Below, one piece after another: positions 9,017 through 17,787 of a stretch of 36,423 nt of DNA; the first letter of the stretch is position 1; each line of letters opens with the position of its first letter. Origin of the DNA: Leptospira sp. GTDB lineage: Bacteria; Spirochaetota; Leptospiria; Leptospirales; Leptospiraceae. Location of the stretch: contig JAPZTS010000022.1 in NCBI GenBank assembly GCA_027533185.1, forward strand, positions 1 to 36,423, written 5' to 3'. A program made the translations under genes and the position numbers. The notes below the pieces were generated by a model. The model was not told the origin of the DNA, made no database searches, and saw only the letters and a program-made list of their open reading frames with translations.

Positions 9017-11796
9017 ATCGATTGTTGATCATCGACGGTCATGCCCTTGCCTTCCGAGCCTATTTTGCTTTTGCTGCATCCAATCTAACCAATTCTAAAA
9101 CCGGTCTTCCCAGTGGGGCTATATTTGGATTTTGGAGGATGTTATTCAAGCTCTTAACGGATGAAAAGGTTTCACATATTGCATTTACCTTCGACCCAGG
9201 TACCCGACTGGAACGAAATGATCTGTATGAGGCATACAAAGCACAAAGAAAACCGATGCCCGAGGATCTTAAGCCGCAGATCCAAAAGATTCATGAAATG
9301 TTAGCTGCCCTTGAATTTCCGATGTACAAAATCAATGGAATAGAGGCAGACGATATTATCGGTAGCTTATGTAAAAAATTTTCGAAGGATTTTGATGAGA
9401 TCATCATCCTATCGAGTGACAAGGATTTGTATCAAGTTCTAGACAAGAATATACATATGTTACGCGGAAAACGCGGGGTTTCTGAGTTTGAAAAAATAGA
9501 TCCAAAATGGGTAAAAGAAAATATAGGAATTACCAAAGAACAAGTTCCCGATTATATGGGGTTAGTTGGTGATACTTCCGATAACATACCAGGCGTAAAA
9601 GGAATTGGAGAAAAAGGTGCCGAAAAGCTCATCCAAGAATTTGATTCGCTAGAGGGGATTTATGAAAATATCGATAAAGTTAAAAACAAATCTCTAATCG
9701 ATAAATTGATAGCAGATAAAGAAAATGCTTTTTTATCCAGAAAACTTGCAACTATCGTTACCAACTTAAAATTGGAGATTAAAAAAAGTGATCTTAAAAT
9801 TCCAAACTACTTTGCACCTGAAAAGGTAAACTATTTTAAAGAAGAAGGATTTAACGTACTCCACAGGGATCTTGCAAAACAAGCTGGTATCAAAGTTGTA
9901 TCCGAAGACGAAACGCAAGGAACAGTTTCTTCCAAAAAGGAAACAAAAGAAAAATCTTCTAGCTCAAAAACACAACACATAACAGAAATCAAAAAGTCTT
10001 ATAAAAGAATTCAATCCTTAGAAGAATTAAAAAAGATTCTCGCTAAACTAGATAAAAAAGCACCTATTTGCATTGATACTGAAACAACTTCTCAAGATCC
10101 TATGCTTGCAGAACTGTTGGGAATCAGCATTTCCAACCAAGAAGGCATTGCCTATTATGCTGCTTTTTCGCATTCCGAATCAATCTATTCGCACGTATTA
10201 CTTCCGCTAGATGAATCTCTAAATGAATTCAAACCAATCTTAGAAAACCCGAAACTTCCAAAAATCGGACAAAATATAAAATATGATCTTCTTGTGTTTC
10301 GAAATTATGGAATTGAACTAAAAGGACTAGAATTTGATACCATGTTGGCTTCCTACCTCCTAAATCCAGGAGAAAGAAGGCATAATATGGATGATATGGC
10401 AGTTGACTATCTAAATTATAAAACCATCACTTATGACGAATTAGTTGGGACTGGGAAAAAGAAACAAAATCTTTATGACATCGATCCAGATAAGGTGTCA
10501 GAGTACTCCTGCGAAGATGCAGATATCACATTTAGACTTTATAATGTATTAAAACCAAAAATAGACCTTCCACCGAATCAAAAGCTTCTTTACGATATCG
10601 AAATGCCTTTGGTAGAAACTTTAGCTGATATGGAGTTTTTGGGAGTATCGATTGATAGAAAATACTTCGAATCTCTTTCCGAAATATTTGATAAAAAAAT
10701 CAAAGAATGTGAAAAAAATATCCATTCTCACGCAGGAAGACAGTTTAATGTAAATTCAACAAAAGAGCTTCAGATTGTATTGTTTGAAAATTTACAACTA
10801 CCTGCAGAGAAAAAAACCCAAACTGGATACAGTACAGATCATTCGGTCTTAGAGTCTCTACAAGGATTGCACCCAATCATCGATGATCTTTTATCAATTC
10901 GAAAATTTTCAAAACTTAAGTCTACATATACAGATACTTTACCAACACTGATCAATCCCAAAACAAATCGAATTCATACGAACTACAATCAAACGATTGC
11001 GGCCACAGGAAGACTCTCCTCTACAAATCCAAACCTTCAAAACATTCCAATCAAAGATGAAGAAGGGAGGTTACTCAGGAAGGGATTTATTCCAACCAAA
11101 GGATTCGAAATTCTATCACTGGATTATAGCCAAATCGAACTTCGAATTATGGCTCACTACTCAAAAGATAAAAATATGATAGATGCCTATAAAACAGGGG
11201 CAGATATACATAGGCGGACTGCAGCTGGTTTATTTAGTGTATCCGAAAAAGATGTAACCGCCGATATGCGGAATAAAGCAAAGATTGTAAATTTTTCCGT
11301 AATCTATGGTGTCACTTCTTTTGGTCTTTCTAATAACTTAAAAATTTCTAGGAAGGAAGCAAAAGAATTTATCGAAAAATATTTCGAAACGTATACAGGT
11401 GTTCAAACCTATATGGATGAGATTGTTGATTTCTGCAAGAAAAATGGTTTTGTCGAGACGTTATTGGGAAGAAGACGGTATCTTCCAGATATAAACTCAA
11501 ACAATAGAATGGCAAGCGAAGCCGCCAAGAGGGTAGCTATCAACTCTCCTATCCAAGGTACCTCAGCTGATATGATCAAACTTGCGATGATTCAGATTTC
11601 AAATCATATTAAAAAAGAAAACCTGAGATCTCGAATCATTATGCAAGTTCATGACGAACTGGTATTTGAAGTCCCTAAAGAAGAAAAGAATGATTTTTAT
11701 GCAGTGGCGAAAAAAATCATGGAAAATGCACTTCCATTGTCCATTCCAGTAGTAGTGGAGGGAAAGTTTGGTGCCAATTGGGATGAGGCGCATTAG
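9013..11796 (+). CDS. polA: DNA polymerase I
   Basis: Replication/repair polymerase that removes RNA primers and fills gaps. All three domains are present. The 5' nuclease begins with LLIIDGHALAFRAYFAF. The 3'-5' exonuclease is apparently active: DTET near residue 355, QNIKYDLLVF (NxxxD) and YSCEDAD (YxxxD). The polymerase shows LDYSQIELR (motif A, near 702), RNKAKIVNFSVIYG (motif B, Phe in the sugar-discriminating position) and VHDELVFEV (motif C, near 879). At 927 residues it matches E. coli Pol I. The TTG start at 9013 is forced by the conserved N-terminus and overlaps the glycosyltransferase stop as TTGA. There is no clear terminator in the 64 bases downstream. Confidence 0.97.
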   Translation: MNRLLIIDGHALAFRAYFAFAASNLTNSKTGLPSGAIFGFWRMLFKLLTDEKVSHIAFTFDPGTRLERNDLYEAYKAQRKPMPEDLKPQIQKIHEMLAALEFPMYKINGIEADDIIGSLCKKFSKDFDEIIILSSDKDLYQVLDKNIHMLRGKRGVSEFEKIDPKWVKENIGITKEQVPDYMGLVGDTSDNIPGVKGIGEKGAEKLIQEFDSLEGIYENIDKVKNKSLIDKLIADKENAFLSRKLATIVTNLKLEIKKSDLKIPNYFAPEKVNYFKEEGFNVLHRDLAKQAGIKVVSEDETQGTVSSKKETKEKSSSSKTQHITEIKKSYKRIQSLEELKKILAKLDKKAPICIDTETTSQDPMLAELLGISISNQEGIAYYAAFSHSESIYSHVLLPLDESLNEFKPILENPKLPKIGQNIKYDLLVFRNYGIELKGLEFDTMLASYLLNPGERRHNMDDMAVDYLNYKTITYDELVGTGKKKQNLYDIDPDKVSEYSCEDADITFRLYNVLKPKIDLPPNQKLLYDIEMPLVETLADMEFLGVSIDRKYFESLSEIFDKKIKECEKNIHSHAGRQFNVNSTKELQIVLFENLQLPAEKKTQTGYSTDHSVLESLQGLHPIIDDLLSIRKFSKLKSTYTDTLPTLINPKTNRIHTNYNQTIAATGRLSSTNPNLQNIPIKDEEGRLLRKGFIPTKGFEILSLDYSQIELRIMAHYSKDKNMIDAYKTGADIHRRTAAGLFSVSEKDVTADMRNKAKIVNFSVIYGVTSFGLSNNLKISRKEAKEFIEKYFETYTGVQTYMDEIVDFCKKNGFVETLLGRRRYLPDINSNNRMASEAAKRVAINSPIQGTSADMIKLAMIQISNHIKKENLRSRIIMQVHDELVFEVPKEEKNDFYAVAKKIMENALPLSIPVVVEGKFGANWDEAH

Positions 11797-11860
11797 GAGT
11801 ATTGAGTATTTCTTTTTTCATATTTAGAAAAAATAAAGGAACTATCTTCTCCTTATTGAA

Positions 11861-13588
11861 ATGAATTTTTTAAATAGTCATCGTGGATACTATTTCCTCA
11901 TACTTTTATTTTTATATTATCTCTTACCATTCGCTTCACTCTTCCAAGATTCAACTAAACTTGGAGGATACGATTGGGACCAACACCTATTCTATTTAGA
12001 ATTTTTAAGAAAGAGCCATCTGGAATACGATACCATCCCATTTTGGAATCCTTACTATGGAGGTGGGTTCCCCGTTTTTGAAAATCCCAGTAGTAAAGTA
12101 CTCAGCCTAACACATCTTTTAACTCATTTTTTTGATAGCCTTACATCCCTTAAACTTATTTTTATTTTTTACTTTCTCTCTTCTGGAATTTTAAATTATT
12201 TTTGTATTTCAAAACTGGAAAAAAACAAACCTATATTTTCAATTCTCTTCGTTATCATTTTCCATTTTTCTGGTTTTTTCTTTCAAAGACTGTACGTAGG
12301 TCATGCCAATCTATTCCCTGCATTTTTTCTTCCTACATTCTGTCTTTCATTCCTTCTCTTTGTAAAATCTCTCCAAAAAAAATATGCAATGATTTGGATA
12401 TCAGTAATCTATATTTTATTATCCGAAGGTGCTATCTATATTTTAACGCAAGGACTATTCTTAGTATCGTTTTTAGCTATTCCAATTTTAATAAAAAAGA
12501 AAAATCTAAAAATAACCTTTCTGAATCTTGCAGTTCTCTTCTTTTTAACTGGATGTATCACCTATATAAAGTGGGCACCTTCTTTCTTTTTTATCCAAGA
12601 ATATGGTCGGTATTTTAAACCCGATCTATTTACTTTACAACCATTCGATTATTATAATTTATTTATTGGTAGTTCACAACATCCTGTTCTTTCAAAATCA
12701 ATCCATCAAATGCAATACAATTATTGGGAATATGGAAACTACATAGGTTTTGTTCCTTTTTTCCTATTAGTATGTCTACCATATTGGAAACTCAAAAGAC
12801 GATCTACTCTAGTCTTGGCGATTGTGACACTTCTTCTTATGGCTGGCAATTTTGGTCTCTTTTCACCAATCTACTTTTTGGAACAGCTACCTATTTATTC
12901 AATGGAAAGAGTACATCCAAGGTGGAGTGTTTCCTTTGTTTTTCTTTTCAGTTGGTTCTTGTCGACAAATCTTCAGAAGACAAATACGATACTTAAAAAG
13001 CTCTATCCAAAACTTCAGATATTTTTTGCATATTTTATCTTAATCCTAATCGCAGTCCATAGCTATGATACAAAAAAAATAAACACAAAGTATGTAAAAG
13101 AAATCTTTCAAAATCAGTTTCCCGAGATAACTAAAAATCCCTCCAACATACCCACTACTCTTTCGAATCCACCAAGTTATGGTGCCGATTCAGAAATGTA
13201 TCCGGCTCTCGTGCAAAATTATTCTAGTCTTTCCTTTTATGAAAATTTAAATCTATACTTCCGAACGAATTCACCATCTGACAAAGATTATTTGGGAGAA
13301 TTTTGGTTATTTCCAGATAAGGTCGATGTAACACCCATTTTTTGGTCACCAGATCGAGTTGGTTTCGCTAAAATTAGTAAAGAAAAACTTCTCATCTTCA
13401 ATCAAAAATATTACCGAGCCTTCACAAGCTCAAACTCAAATCTAATAGTATGTTCTTGGAATGGATTTTTGGCCGTTTATAGTCTAACGGATACCGATGA
13501 CTTTGAAATCTTCTTGGATCCATTTAAATCGCTTTTTCCTTTTGGAATACAAACTATATCTTGCCCATCCCTACGATTGCCTGATTAA
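11861..13588 (+). CDS. Polytopic membrane protein, GT-C glycosyltransferase-like
   Basis: The 575-residue product has about ten hydrophobic segments over its first 420 residues followed by a soluble C-terminal part. After TM1 comes the loop GGYDWDQHLFYLEFLRKS with Asp38/Asp40, then IPFWNPYYGGGFPVFENP. This pattern (acidic pair in the first periplasmic loop, then PxWNPxxxGGxP) is typical of YfhO/GT-C-type membrane transferases that use lipid-phosphate sugars. The assignment is by motif only; the substrate is unknown. The start ATG 11861 has only a weak AAGGA upstream. It follows polA by 64 bases in the same direction and may share its transcript. Very T-rich plus-strand code gives long shadow frames. 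Confidence 0.7.
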   Translation: MNFLNSHRGYYFLILLFLYYLLPFASLFQDSTKLGGYDWDQHLFYLEFLRKSHLEYDTIPFWNPYYGGGFPVFENPSSKVLSLTHLLTHFFDSLTSLKLIFIFYFLSSGILNYFCISKLEKNKPIFSILFVIIFHFSGFFFQRLYVGHANLFPAFFLPTFCLSFLLFVKSLQKKYAMIWISVIYILLSEGAIYILTQGLFLVSFLAIPILIKKKNLKITFLNLAVLFFLTGCITYIKWAPSFFFIQEYGRYFKPDLFTLQPFDYYNLFIGSSQHPVLSKSIHQMQYNYWEYGNYIGFVPFFLLVCLPYWKLKRRSTLVLAIVTLLLMAGNFGLFSPIYFLEQLPIYSMERVHPRWSVSFVFLFSWFLSTNLQKTNTILKKLYPKLQIFFAYFILILIAVHSYDTKKINTKYVKEIFQNQFPEITKNPSNIPTTLSNPPSYGADSEMYPALVQNYSSLSFYENLNLYFRTNSPSDKDYLGEFWLFPDKVDVTPIFWSPDRVGFAKISKEKLLIFNQKYYRAFTSSNSNLIVCSWNGFLAVYSLTDTDDFEIFLDPFKSLFPFGIQTISCPSLRLPD

Positions 13589-13756
13589 AATTACCAGAAG
13601 ATATAAATTGACATTTGTGTGACAAACTCTTTACTGAGATGTAATAATCTATTTATCTAACGAATGCTCGTGCGATTCATAATTTTACCTTATTGTCACA
13701 TTAGCGTAACAGAGAAATACTACTGTTTTCTCAGCAAGTAAAGAGGAACACCTCAG
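13589..13756 (+). promoter_or_regulatory. Leader/promoter region of the acyltransferase operon, with inverted repeat and SD hairpin
   Basis: The 168-base gap contains TTGACA (13609-13614), TGTGACAA (13618-13625) and its exact inverse complement TTGTCACA (13693-13700), 67 bases apart. A possible -10-like TAATAAT lies between them. Immediately before the gene, GAGG (13743-13746), the likely Shine-Dalgarno, can pair with CCTC (13751-13754) over a 4-base loop, and the ATG is at 13757. The inverted repeat could be an operator pair and the mini-hairpin could damp translation; both are inferences. Confidence 0.35.
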
Positions 13757-14530
13757 ATGAAACAAACAACATTGAACAAAACCGAGCGGATCTTAGAAGT
13801 CCGCCTAGCTGAAAACCAATTAGAAATTGAAAGAGCACTGGCTCTTCGTTATGAAGTCTTTAATTTGGAAATGGGTGAAGGTCTTCCACAATCGTCCGCA
13901 ACAAGGAAAGATCGAGACGAATACGATCTATACTGCCAACATTTAGTTGTATTTGATAAATCAAACGAAAACAAAATCGTTGGAACATACCGAATTCTGA
14001 CTAGAGAGAACGCAAAAACTGGAATCGGTTTTTATAGCGAGACAGAATTCGACATTACATCCATTTACAATATCCCTGATGAAATTGCTGAAGTGGGAAG
14101 AAGTTGTGTCCACCCTGACTACCGGGATGGATCTGTAATTTCCTTACTTTGGCAAGGGCTTGCAGAGTTTATGATTAAACATAACGTGCGCTATCTCATG
14201 GGTTGCGGTTCAATCCATTCAACAGAAGCTAACGTTGCCTCCGAGTCTTATGCTTTCCTAAAGGCTAAGGATTCTATTGCTCCGGAAGAATTCCGCGTCT
14301 ATCCAAACCCTGACTATGTTCTGCCCAACTTTGATCCAAATTTAGTTGTTGAGGATGTCAAAACGATCTCAAAGAACATTCCACCACTGATTAAAGGATA
14401 TATCCGTTTGGGTGCTAAAATCTGTGGATTTCCTGCATTGGATTCTGTTTTTGGTACTACAGATGTTTTTATTCTGTTTGACCGCAAGGAAATAACGGAC
14501 AGATACGCAAAACACTATATGGGTACATGA
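13757..14530 (+). CDS. GNAT-fold N-acyltransferase, OlsB/hemolysin-like
   Basis: The 257-residue protein matches the Acetyltransf_5 type of GNAT enzymes that includes OlsB, the ornithine N-acyltransferase using 3-hydroxyacyl-ACP, and autoinducer-synthase-like proteins. Visible landmarks are [16 protein letters not shown] (residues 29-44), [15 protein letters not shown], then [20 protein letters not shown], the characteristic R-S-C-V-H-P-x-x-R block. OlsB makes lyso-ornithine lipid, a phosphate-free membrane lipid precursor; no OlsA-like O-acyltransferase is in the window, so the product here is not established. The stop overlaps the next start as ATGA (14527-14530), tying it to a PiT-like membrane protein. 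Leptospira homologues are often labelled hemolysins by name only. Confidence 0.85.
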   Translation: MKQTTLNKTERILEVRLAENQLEIERALALRYEVFNLEMGEGLPQSSATRKDRDEYDLYCQHLVVFDKSNENKIVGTYRILTRENAKTGIGFYSETEFDITSIYNIPDEIAEVGRSCVHPDYRDGSVISLLWQGLAEFMIKHNVRYLMGCGSIHSTEANVASESYAFLKAKDSIAPEEFRVYPNPDYVLPNFDPNLVVEDVKTISKNIPPLIKGYIRLGAKICGFPALDSVFGTTDVFILFDRKEITDRYAKHYMGT

Positions 14531-15600
14531 GGATTCAAGAGGAAGTCGACTACCAACATCCAAGTAAAAAAGACCAAGTCCGTTATTTTTTCGGAACCTT
14601 GCTTCTCGTTTTTATGATTGTCGGCGGGTATTTCCTCGGTGTTCCTCACTACTACTTAGGTTGGTTCTCATTTGCTATCGCATCGTTCTCTGTAGCAGGG
14701 AATGATGCTGTGCAAACTATTGGAACATTTTTCGAAAGCAAAAAATCAGTTCATTGGCTCCAGAAGATATCTGTATTAGGTGGGGTTCTTATCTTTGTTC
14801 ATTTGCTTGCATGGTATTTTGATGGTGGTGAAATCCACTTCAACCGCCTAAATACAATTCCAGAACCTAACAAATTTACCCTTATACAACTTCTTGCACC
14901 TGTCGTTCTCGTAGTCATTACTCGATTGAGAGCACCCGTTTCGACAACCTTCCTAGTTTTAAGTTTATTTGGTGGAAGTTCCATTGAGAACATGCTTACG
15001 AAATCTTTTTTGGGCTATGGCATAGCTTTCTTAGTTGCGATAACAGTTTGGGCGATTCTTGCAAAACTTGATCCTCACGAATACTATGAAGAACATTCTC
15101 CCGATCCAGTGTCTGAGCTAAAATGGTCGCGACTCCAATGGTTTTCCACATTATATCTTTGGATTGCTTGGCTCTTACAAGATACAGCAAACATTGCCGT
15201 ATTCCTTCCGAGAAAATTAGATTTTTTCGAATTGTTAGTTGCCTTACTTATGTTAGTTGCCTCCTTACTTATTATCGTTCGCACGAATGGTGGGACTATT
15301 CAGCGAGTGGTCTCAGAAAAGTCTGACATCCAATGGGCGAAAGCCGCCACTATCGTAGATTTGGTCTATGGAAGCATTCTCTTTATCTTCCAAGGTATAA
15401 GCAATATTCCCATGTCCACAACGTGGGTCTTTTTAGGTTTGCTTGCTGGCAGAGAAATAATACTGAACGTAATGACCTATCGAGACCTTCCTTATCTCGA
15501 TACATTTAGAAAAGTCGGCAAAGATGTCGTATTGGCCTCCATCGGTATCTTAGTTTCCCTCGGAATCTACTTCCTTTCCAAAACCCTATACCCCAACTGA
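14527..15600 (+). CDS. PiT-family (inorganic phosphate transporter)-like membrane protein
   Basis: This 357-residue integral membrane protein has about nine to ten hydrophobic segments. It carries the two inverted half-repeat marks of the PiT family in altered form: [15 protein letters not shown] (near residue 55; family GANDVANA) and [16 protein letters not shown] (near 138), repeated as [18 protein letters not shown] (near 295). The second GANDVAN copy is replaced by QDTANIAVF near residue 218. It may move phosphate or another anion with a cation; divergence is enough that the substrate is uncertain. It is translationally coupled to the OlsB-like gene. A tandem repeat starts immediately after the stop codon. 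Confidence 0.75.
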   Translation: MRIQEEVDYQHPSKKDQVRYFFGTLLLVFMIVGGYFLGVPHYYLGWFSFAIASFSVAGNDAVQTIGTFFESKKSVHWLQKISVLGGVLIFVHLLAWYFDGGEIHFNRLNTIPEPNKFTLIQLLAPVVLVVITRLRAPVSTTFLVLSLFGGSSIENMLTKSFLGYGIAFLVAITVWAILAKLDPHEYYEEHSPDPVSELKWSRLQWFSTLYLWIAWLLQDTANIAVFLPRKLDFFELLVALLMLVASLLIIVRTNGGTIQRVVSEKSDIQWAKAATIVDLVYGSILFIFQGISNIPMSTTWVFLGLLAGREIILNVMTYRDLPYLDTFRKVGKDVVLASIGILVSLGIYFLSKTLYPN

Positions 15601-15604
15601 GTGA

Positions 15605-15748
15605 CCCACCTCTACCCCTTTGCGTCACCTCTACCCCTTTGCGTCATCTCGACCCCATCACGTCATCTCGACCCCATCACGTCATCTCTACCCCTTTGCG
15701 TCATCTCTACCCCTTCGCGTCACCTTACCCCTTCGCGTCATCCATTCC
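15605..15748. repeat. 19-bp tandem repeat, about seven units
   Basis: Units of 19 bp run from just after the PiT-like stop codon to just before the heme oxygenase promoter. Full units start at 15624, 15643, 15662, 15681, 15700 and 15719; the last is 18 bp. A partial unit precedes and a decayed one follows. The typical unit is GTCATCTCTACCCCTTTGC; two adjacent units (15643 and 15662) instead read GTCATCTCGACCCCATCAC. The C-rich strand has no dyad symmetry. The plus frame stays open through it, but a 19-bp period shifts frame every unit, so it is not coding. Confidence 0.93.
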
Positions 15749-15750
15749 AC

Positions 15751-15779
15751 TTGACAGATACCTGATTCGTCACAATAGT
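15751..15779 (+). promoter_or_regulatory. Promoter of the heme oxygenase operon
   Basis: A perfect -35 TTGACA (15751-15756) is followed by a 17-base spacer and AATAGT (15774-15779, 4 of 6 matches to TATAAT). Transcription would start around 15786, at the edge of the Fur-like box and about 35 bases before the ATG. Confidence 0.6.
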
Positions 15780-15787
15780 GTCACTAA

Positions 15788-15802
15788 TGAGATTGATTCT
15801 CA
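15788..15802 (+). promoter_or_regulatory. Fur-box-like operator
   Basis: TGAGATTGATTCTCA is a near-perfect 7-1-7 inverted repeat matching 11 of 14 arm positions of the classic TGATAAT-N-ATTATCA Fur consensus. It lies at the predicted transcription start, where a repressor would block heme oxygenase expression when iron is plentiful. No regulator gene is nearby; the spirochete Fur/PerR preference is not known to me in detail. Confidence 0.5.
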
Positions 15803-15821
15803 CAAACAAGGACAGGAAATC

Positions 15822-16508
15822 ATGACTACAATTGCATCATTACTCCGAGAAGGAACCGCAGAAAAACACCGAGAGACCGAACAAGTCCCCTACATGAAGG
15901 CCATTTTTCGTGGTGGACTAGATCCCCAAACCTATACAAACCAATTGGTAAATCTTTTGCATGTTTACACTTTGATGGAGGCCCTTTTCACTAAGCACAA
16001 GGCAGATCCAATTGTATCGCAGGTTTATTTTCCTGAATTATTTCGTGAAAACTCATTGAAAGAAGATATTCAATTTTTTCAGAAACAGTTTGGAACCAAG
16101 GTAAACCCGGAAATCACACCAGCAACCCAAGCATACAAATCACATATCCAAAAAATTGCGGATACCCAACCAGCTTTACTCGTAGCTCAGTCTTATGTGC
16201 GTTATTTGGGAGATTTGTCTGGCGGACAAATTATTAAAAAGATGATTGTAAAAAGTTTTGGTCTCACAGGAAGTGATGGCACTGCTTTTTACGAATTCCC
16301 AGATATTGCAGACCACAATGCGTTTAAAGGAATGTATCGAGAAAAGATGGATACCCTTCCCATGAACGAGTCCGAAATTCAAAACCTAATCTCCGAGGCA
16401 AAAATTACCTTTGACTTAAACAAAAACCTCTTTCAAGAATTGGATTCAGATTTGAAACAAAATCTAGGAATTGAAAAGTATGAAGAATTATTCCAGAGAG
16501 GAAACTAA
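15822..16508 (+). CDS. hemO: Biliverdin-producing heme oxygenase
   Basis: Opens heme to biliverdin, CO and free iron in the cytoplasm, letting the cell use heme as an iron source. The 228-residue product has the proximal-ligand region EKHRETE with His16 and the distal-helix block RYLGDLSGGQ (G130-Q136), both diagnostic for HmuO/HemO-type enzymes. ATG 15822 is chosen: AGGACAGGAAATC gives a ribosome site, and the protein then starts at the normal family position. A longer frame from 15639 would run through the tandem repeat and the promoter. An MFS gene starts 3 bases after the stop. The Fur-like box suggests iron repression. Confidence 0.93.
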   Translation: MTTIASLLREGTAEKHRETEQVPYMKAIFRGGLDPQTYTNQLVNLLHVYTLMEALFTKHKADPIVSQVYFPELFRENSLKEDIQFFQKQFGTKVNPEITPATQAYKSHIQKIADTQPALLVAQSYVRYLGDLSGGQIIKKMIVKSFGLTGSDGTAFYEFPDIADHNAFKGMYREKMDTLPMNESEIQNLISEAKITFDLNKNLFQELDSDLKQNLGIEKYEELFQRGN

Positions 16509-16511
16509 AAT

Positions 16512-17765
16512 TTGAGTTTTCCCTACACCTTAGTCACTTTGGTTTTTTTATCCATGTTGCCGGTAACTATGATAGTGCCGGTAGTTAAGGATGTTATAAA
16601 AGACCGACTTGCTGGTTCAAACTGGGACGTAGCTTTTTTCACGAGTATACCTATGCTTGGGTCGTTCCTGTTTGCACCGGTTGCAGGAATTCTATCAGAT
16701 AAATTGCAAACAAGAAAGTATTTGATTAGTTTGTTTTGTTTTATCGATGCTGGACTCTTCTATCTTCTGACTCTCGTTACAGACCTGCAATACTTCCTTT
16801 TGGTACGTTTCTTAGAAGGAGCAGCACATATATTTATCATCGGACTCCTACTCAGTTCTGCTGCTGATAGAGAAAACGATCCAACAAACTCTCGTTACTA
16901 TGGCAAAGGGATACTTATGGGAATCACTGGAATGTTTTTATCTTTGGGCGGTGCAGCGGGTATGCCCCTCGGCATCCTCGGAGGGAAAAATCCTCTTGTC
17001 CCTTTTTATGTGGGATCTGGTATTCTTATATTCATTGGTATCTCCAGTTTAATTCTATTAAAGGATAGAGGAATTCAAAAACACAAAGAGTTCCATTGGC
17101 AGGATCTAAAACTTGCCTTTTTAAAGAACCCATATCTTTTGGTTCCTTTTCTCTTTAATTTTACAGATCGATTTACTGTCGGATTTATCATTTCTTCTTT
17201 CAATATCCATCTTCGTGAAACTCTTCAATTCCATCCAGGTATGTTAGGTGTTTTTTTGGGTCTCGTTTTATTCCCGATGAGTTTACTTTCTTATCCATCT
17301 TCAATCCTGTCTCGAAAAACAGGTGTTTTACCACTAGTTTTGTCAGGTTCCGTTCTTTATGGAATTTTTTTAGGTTTGGCAGGAACAACCAATAACTTTT
17401 GGACTCTATTTACGTTTCTATTGATCTGTGGAATCGGAGCGGGAGTTATGTTTGTGCCCTCGATGATGCTAGCAAGCAAACTCTCAAGCCCGGGACTTAC
17501 AGCAACAACTATGTCAGCATTTACAGGGATTGGTTCTTTGGGATTTATGTTAGGTCCTATCATCTCGGTTCAGATGGCAGGATTTTTTAATTCTACATTG
17601 CCAAAAGAATATAGTTTTTCTGCTCTAAGTTTTTTCTTTGGCTTTTTAGAAATTGGTCTAGTTTGTTTGACAATTCCTTTTTTCAAAAAAATCAATCAAA
17701 AATTGAATCGAATTAAAGAAGATCGAGAAAAGATATCACTTGCCAGTCCGAGTCCAATTGTCTAA
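16512..17765 (+). CDS. Major facilitator superfamily transporter
   Basis: The 417-residue protein has about twelve hydrophobic segments. The first loop has GILSDKLQTRK (residues 58-68), an MFS motif A variant, and GIGAGVMFVPSMM lies in the second half. The TTG start at 16512 follows the heme oxygenase stop by 3 bases, so they form one operon. Export of biliverdin or import/export of an iron chelate is a reasonable guess from context, but the family alone does not give a substrate. The C-terminal 25 residues are basic and cytoplasmic. Confidence 0.85.
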   Translation: MSFPYTLVTLVFLSMLPVTMIVPVVKDVIKDRLAGSNWDVAFFTSIPMLGSFLFAPVAGILSDKLQTRKYLISLFCFIDAGLFYLLTLVTDLQYFLLVRFLEGAAHIFIIGLLLSSAADRENDPTNSRYYGKGILMGITGMFLSLGGAAGMPLGILGGKNPLVPFYVGSGILIFIGISSLILLKDRGIQKHKEFHWQDLKLAFLKNPYLLVPFLFNFTDRFTVGFIISSFNIHLRETLQFHPGMLGVFLGLVLFPMSLLSYPSSILSRKTGVLPLVLSGSVLYGIFLGLAGTTNNFWTLFTFLLICGIGAGVMFVPSMMLASKLSSPGLTATTMSAFTGIGSLGFMLGPIISVQMAGFFNSTLPKEYSFSALSFFFGFLEIGLVCLTIPFFKKINQKLNRIKEDREKISLASPSPIV

Positions 17766-17787
17766 GCTTAAAAGGAAACATTTTTCA

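Noticed and set aside
12202..12996. Plus-strand frames of 138 and 90 residues inside the GT-C-like gene
   Set aside because: Shadows in a T-rich membrane-protein gene, with no ribosome sites.
15605..15748. CRISPR array
   Set aside because: Units abut with no unique spacers, are only 19 bp, and no cas genes are present; this is a plain tandem repeat.
15639..15821. N-terminal extension of heme oxygenase rich in HLYPFAS-like repeats
   Set aside because: It translates the 19-bp tandem repeat and the promoter; the family starts at the ATG at 15822, which has a ribosome site.
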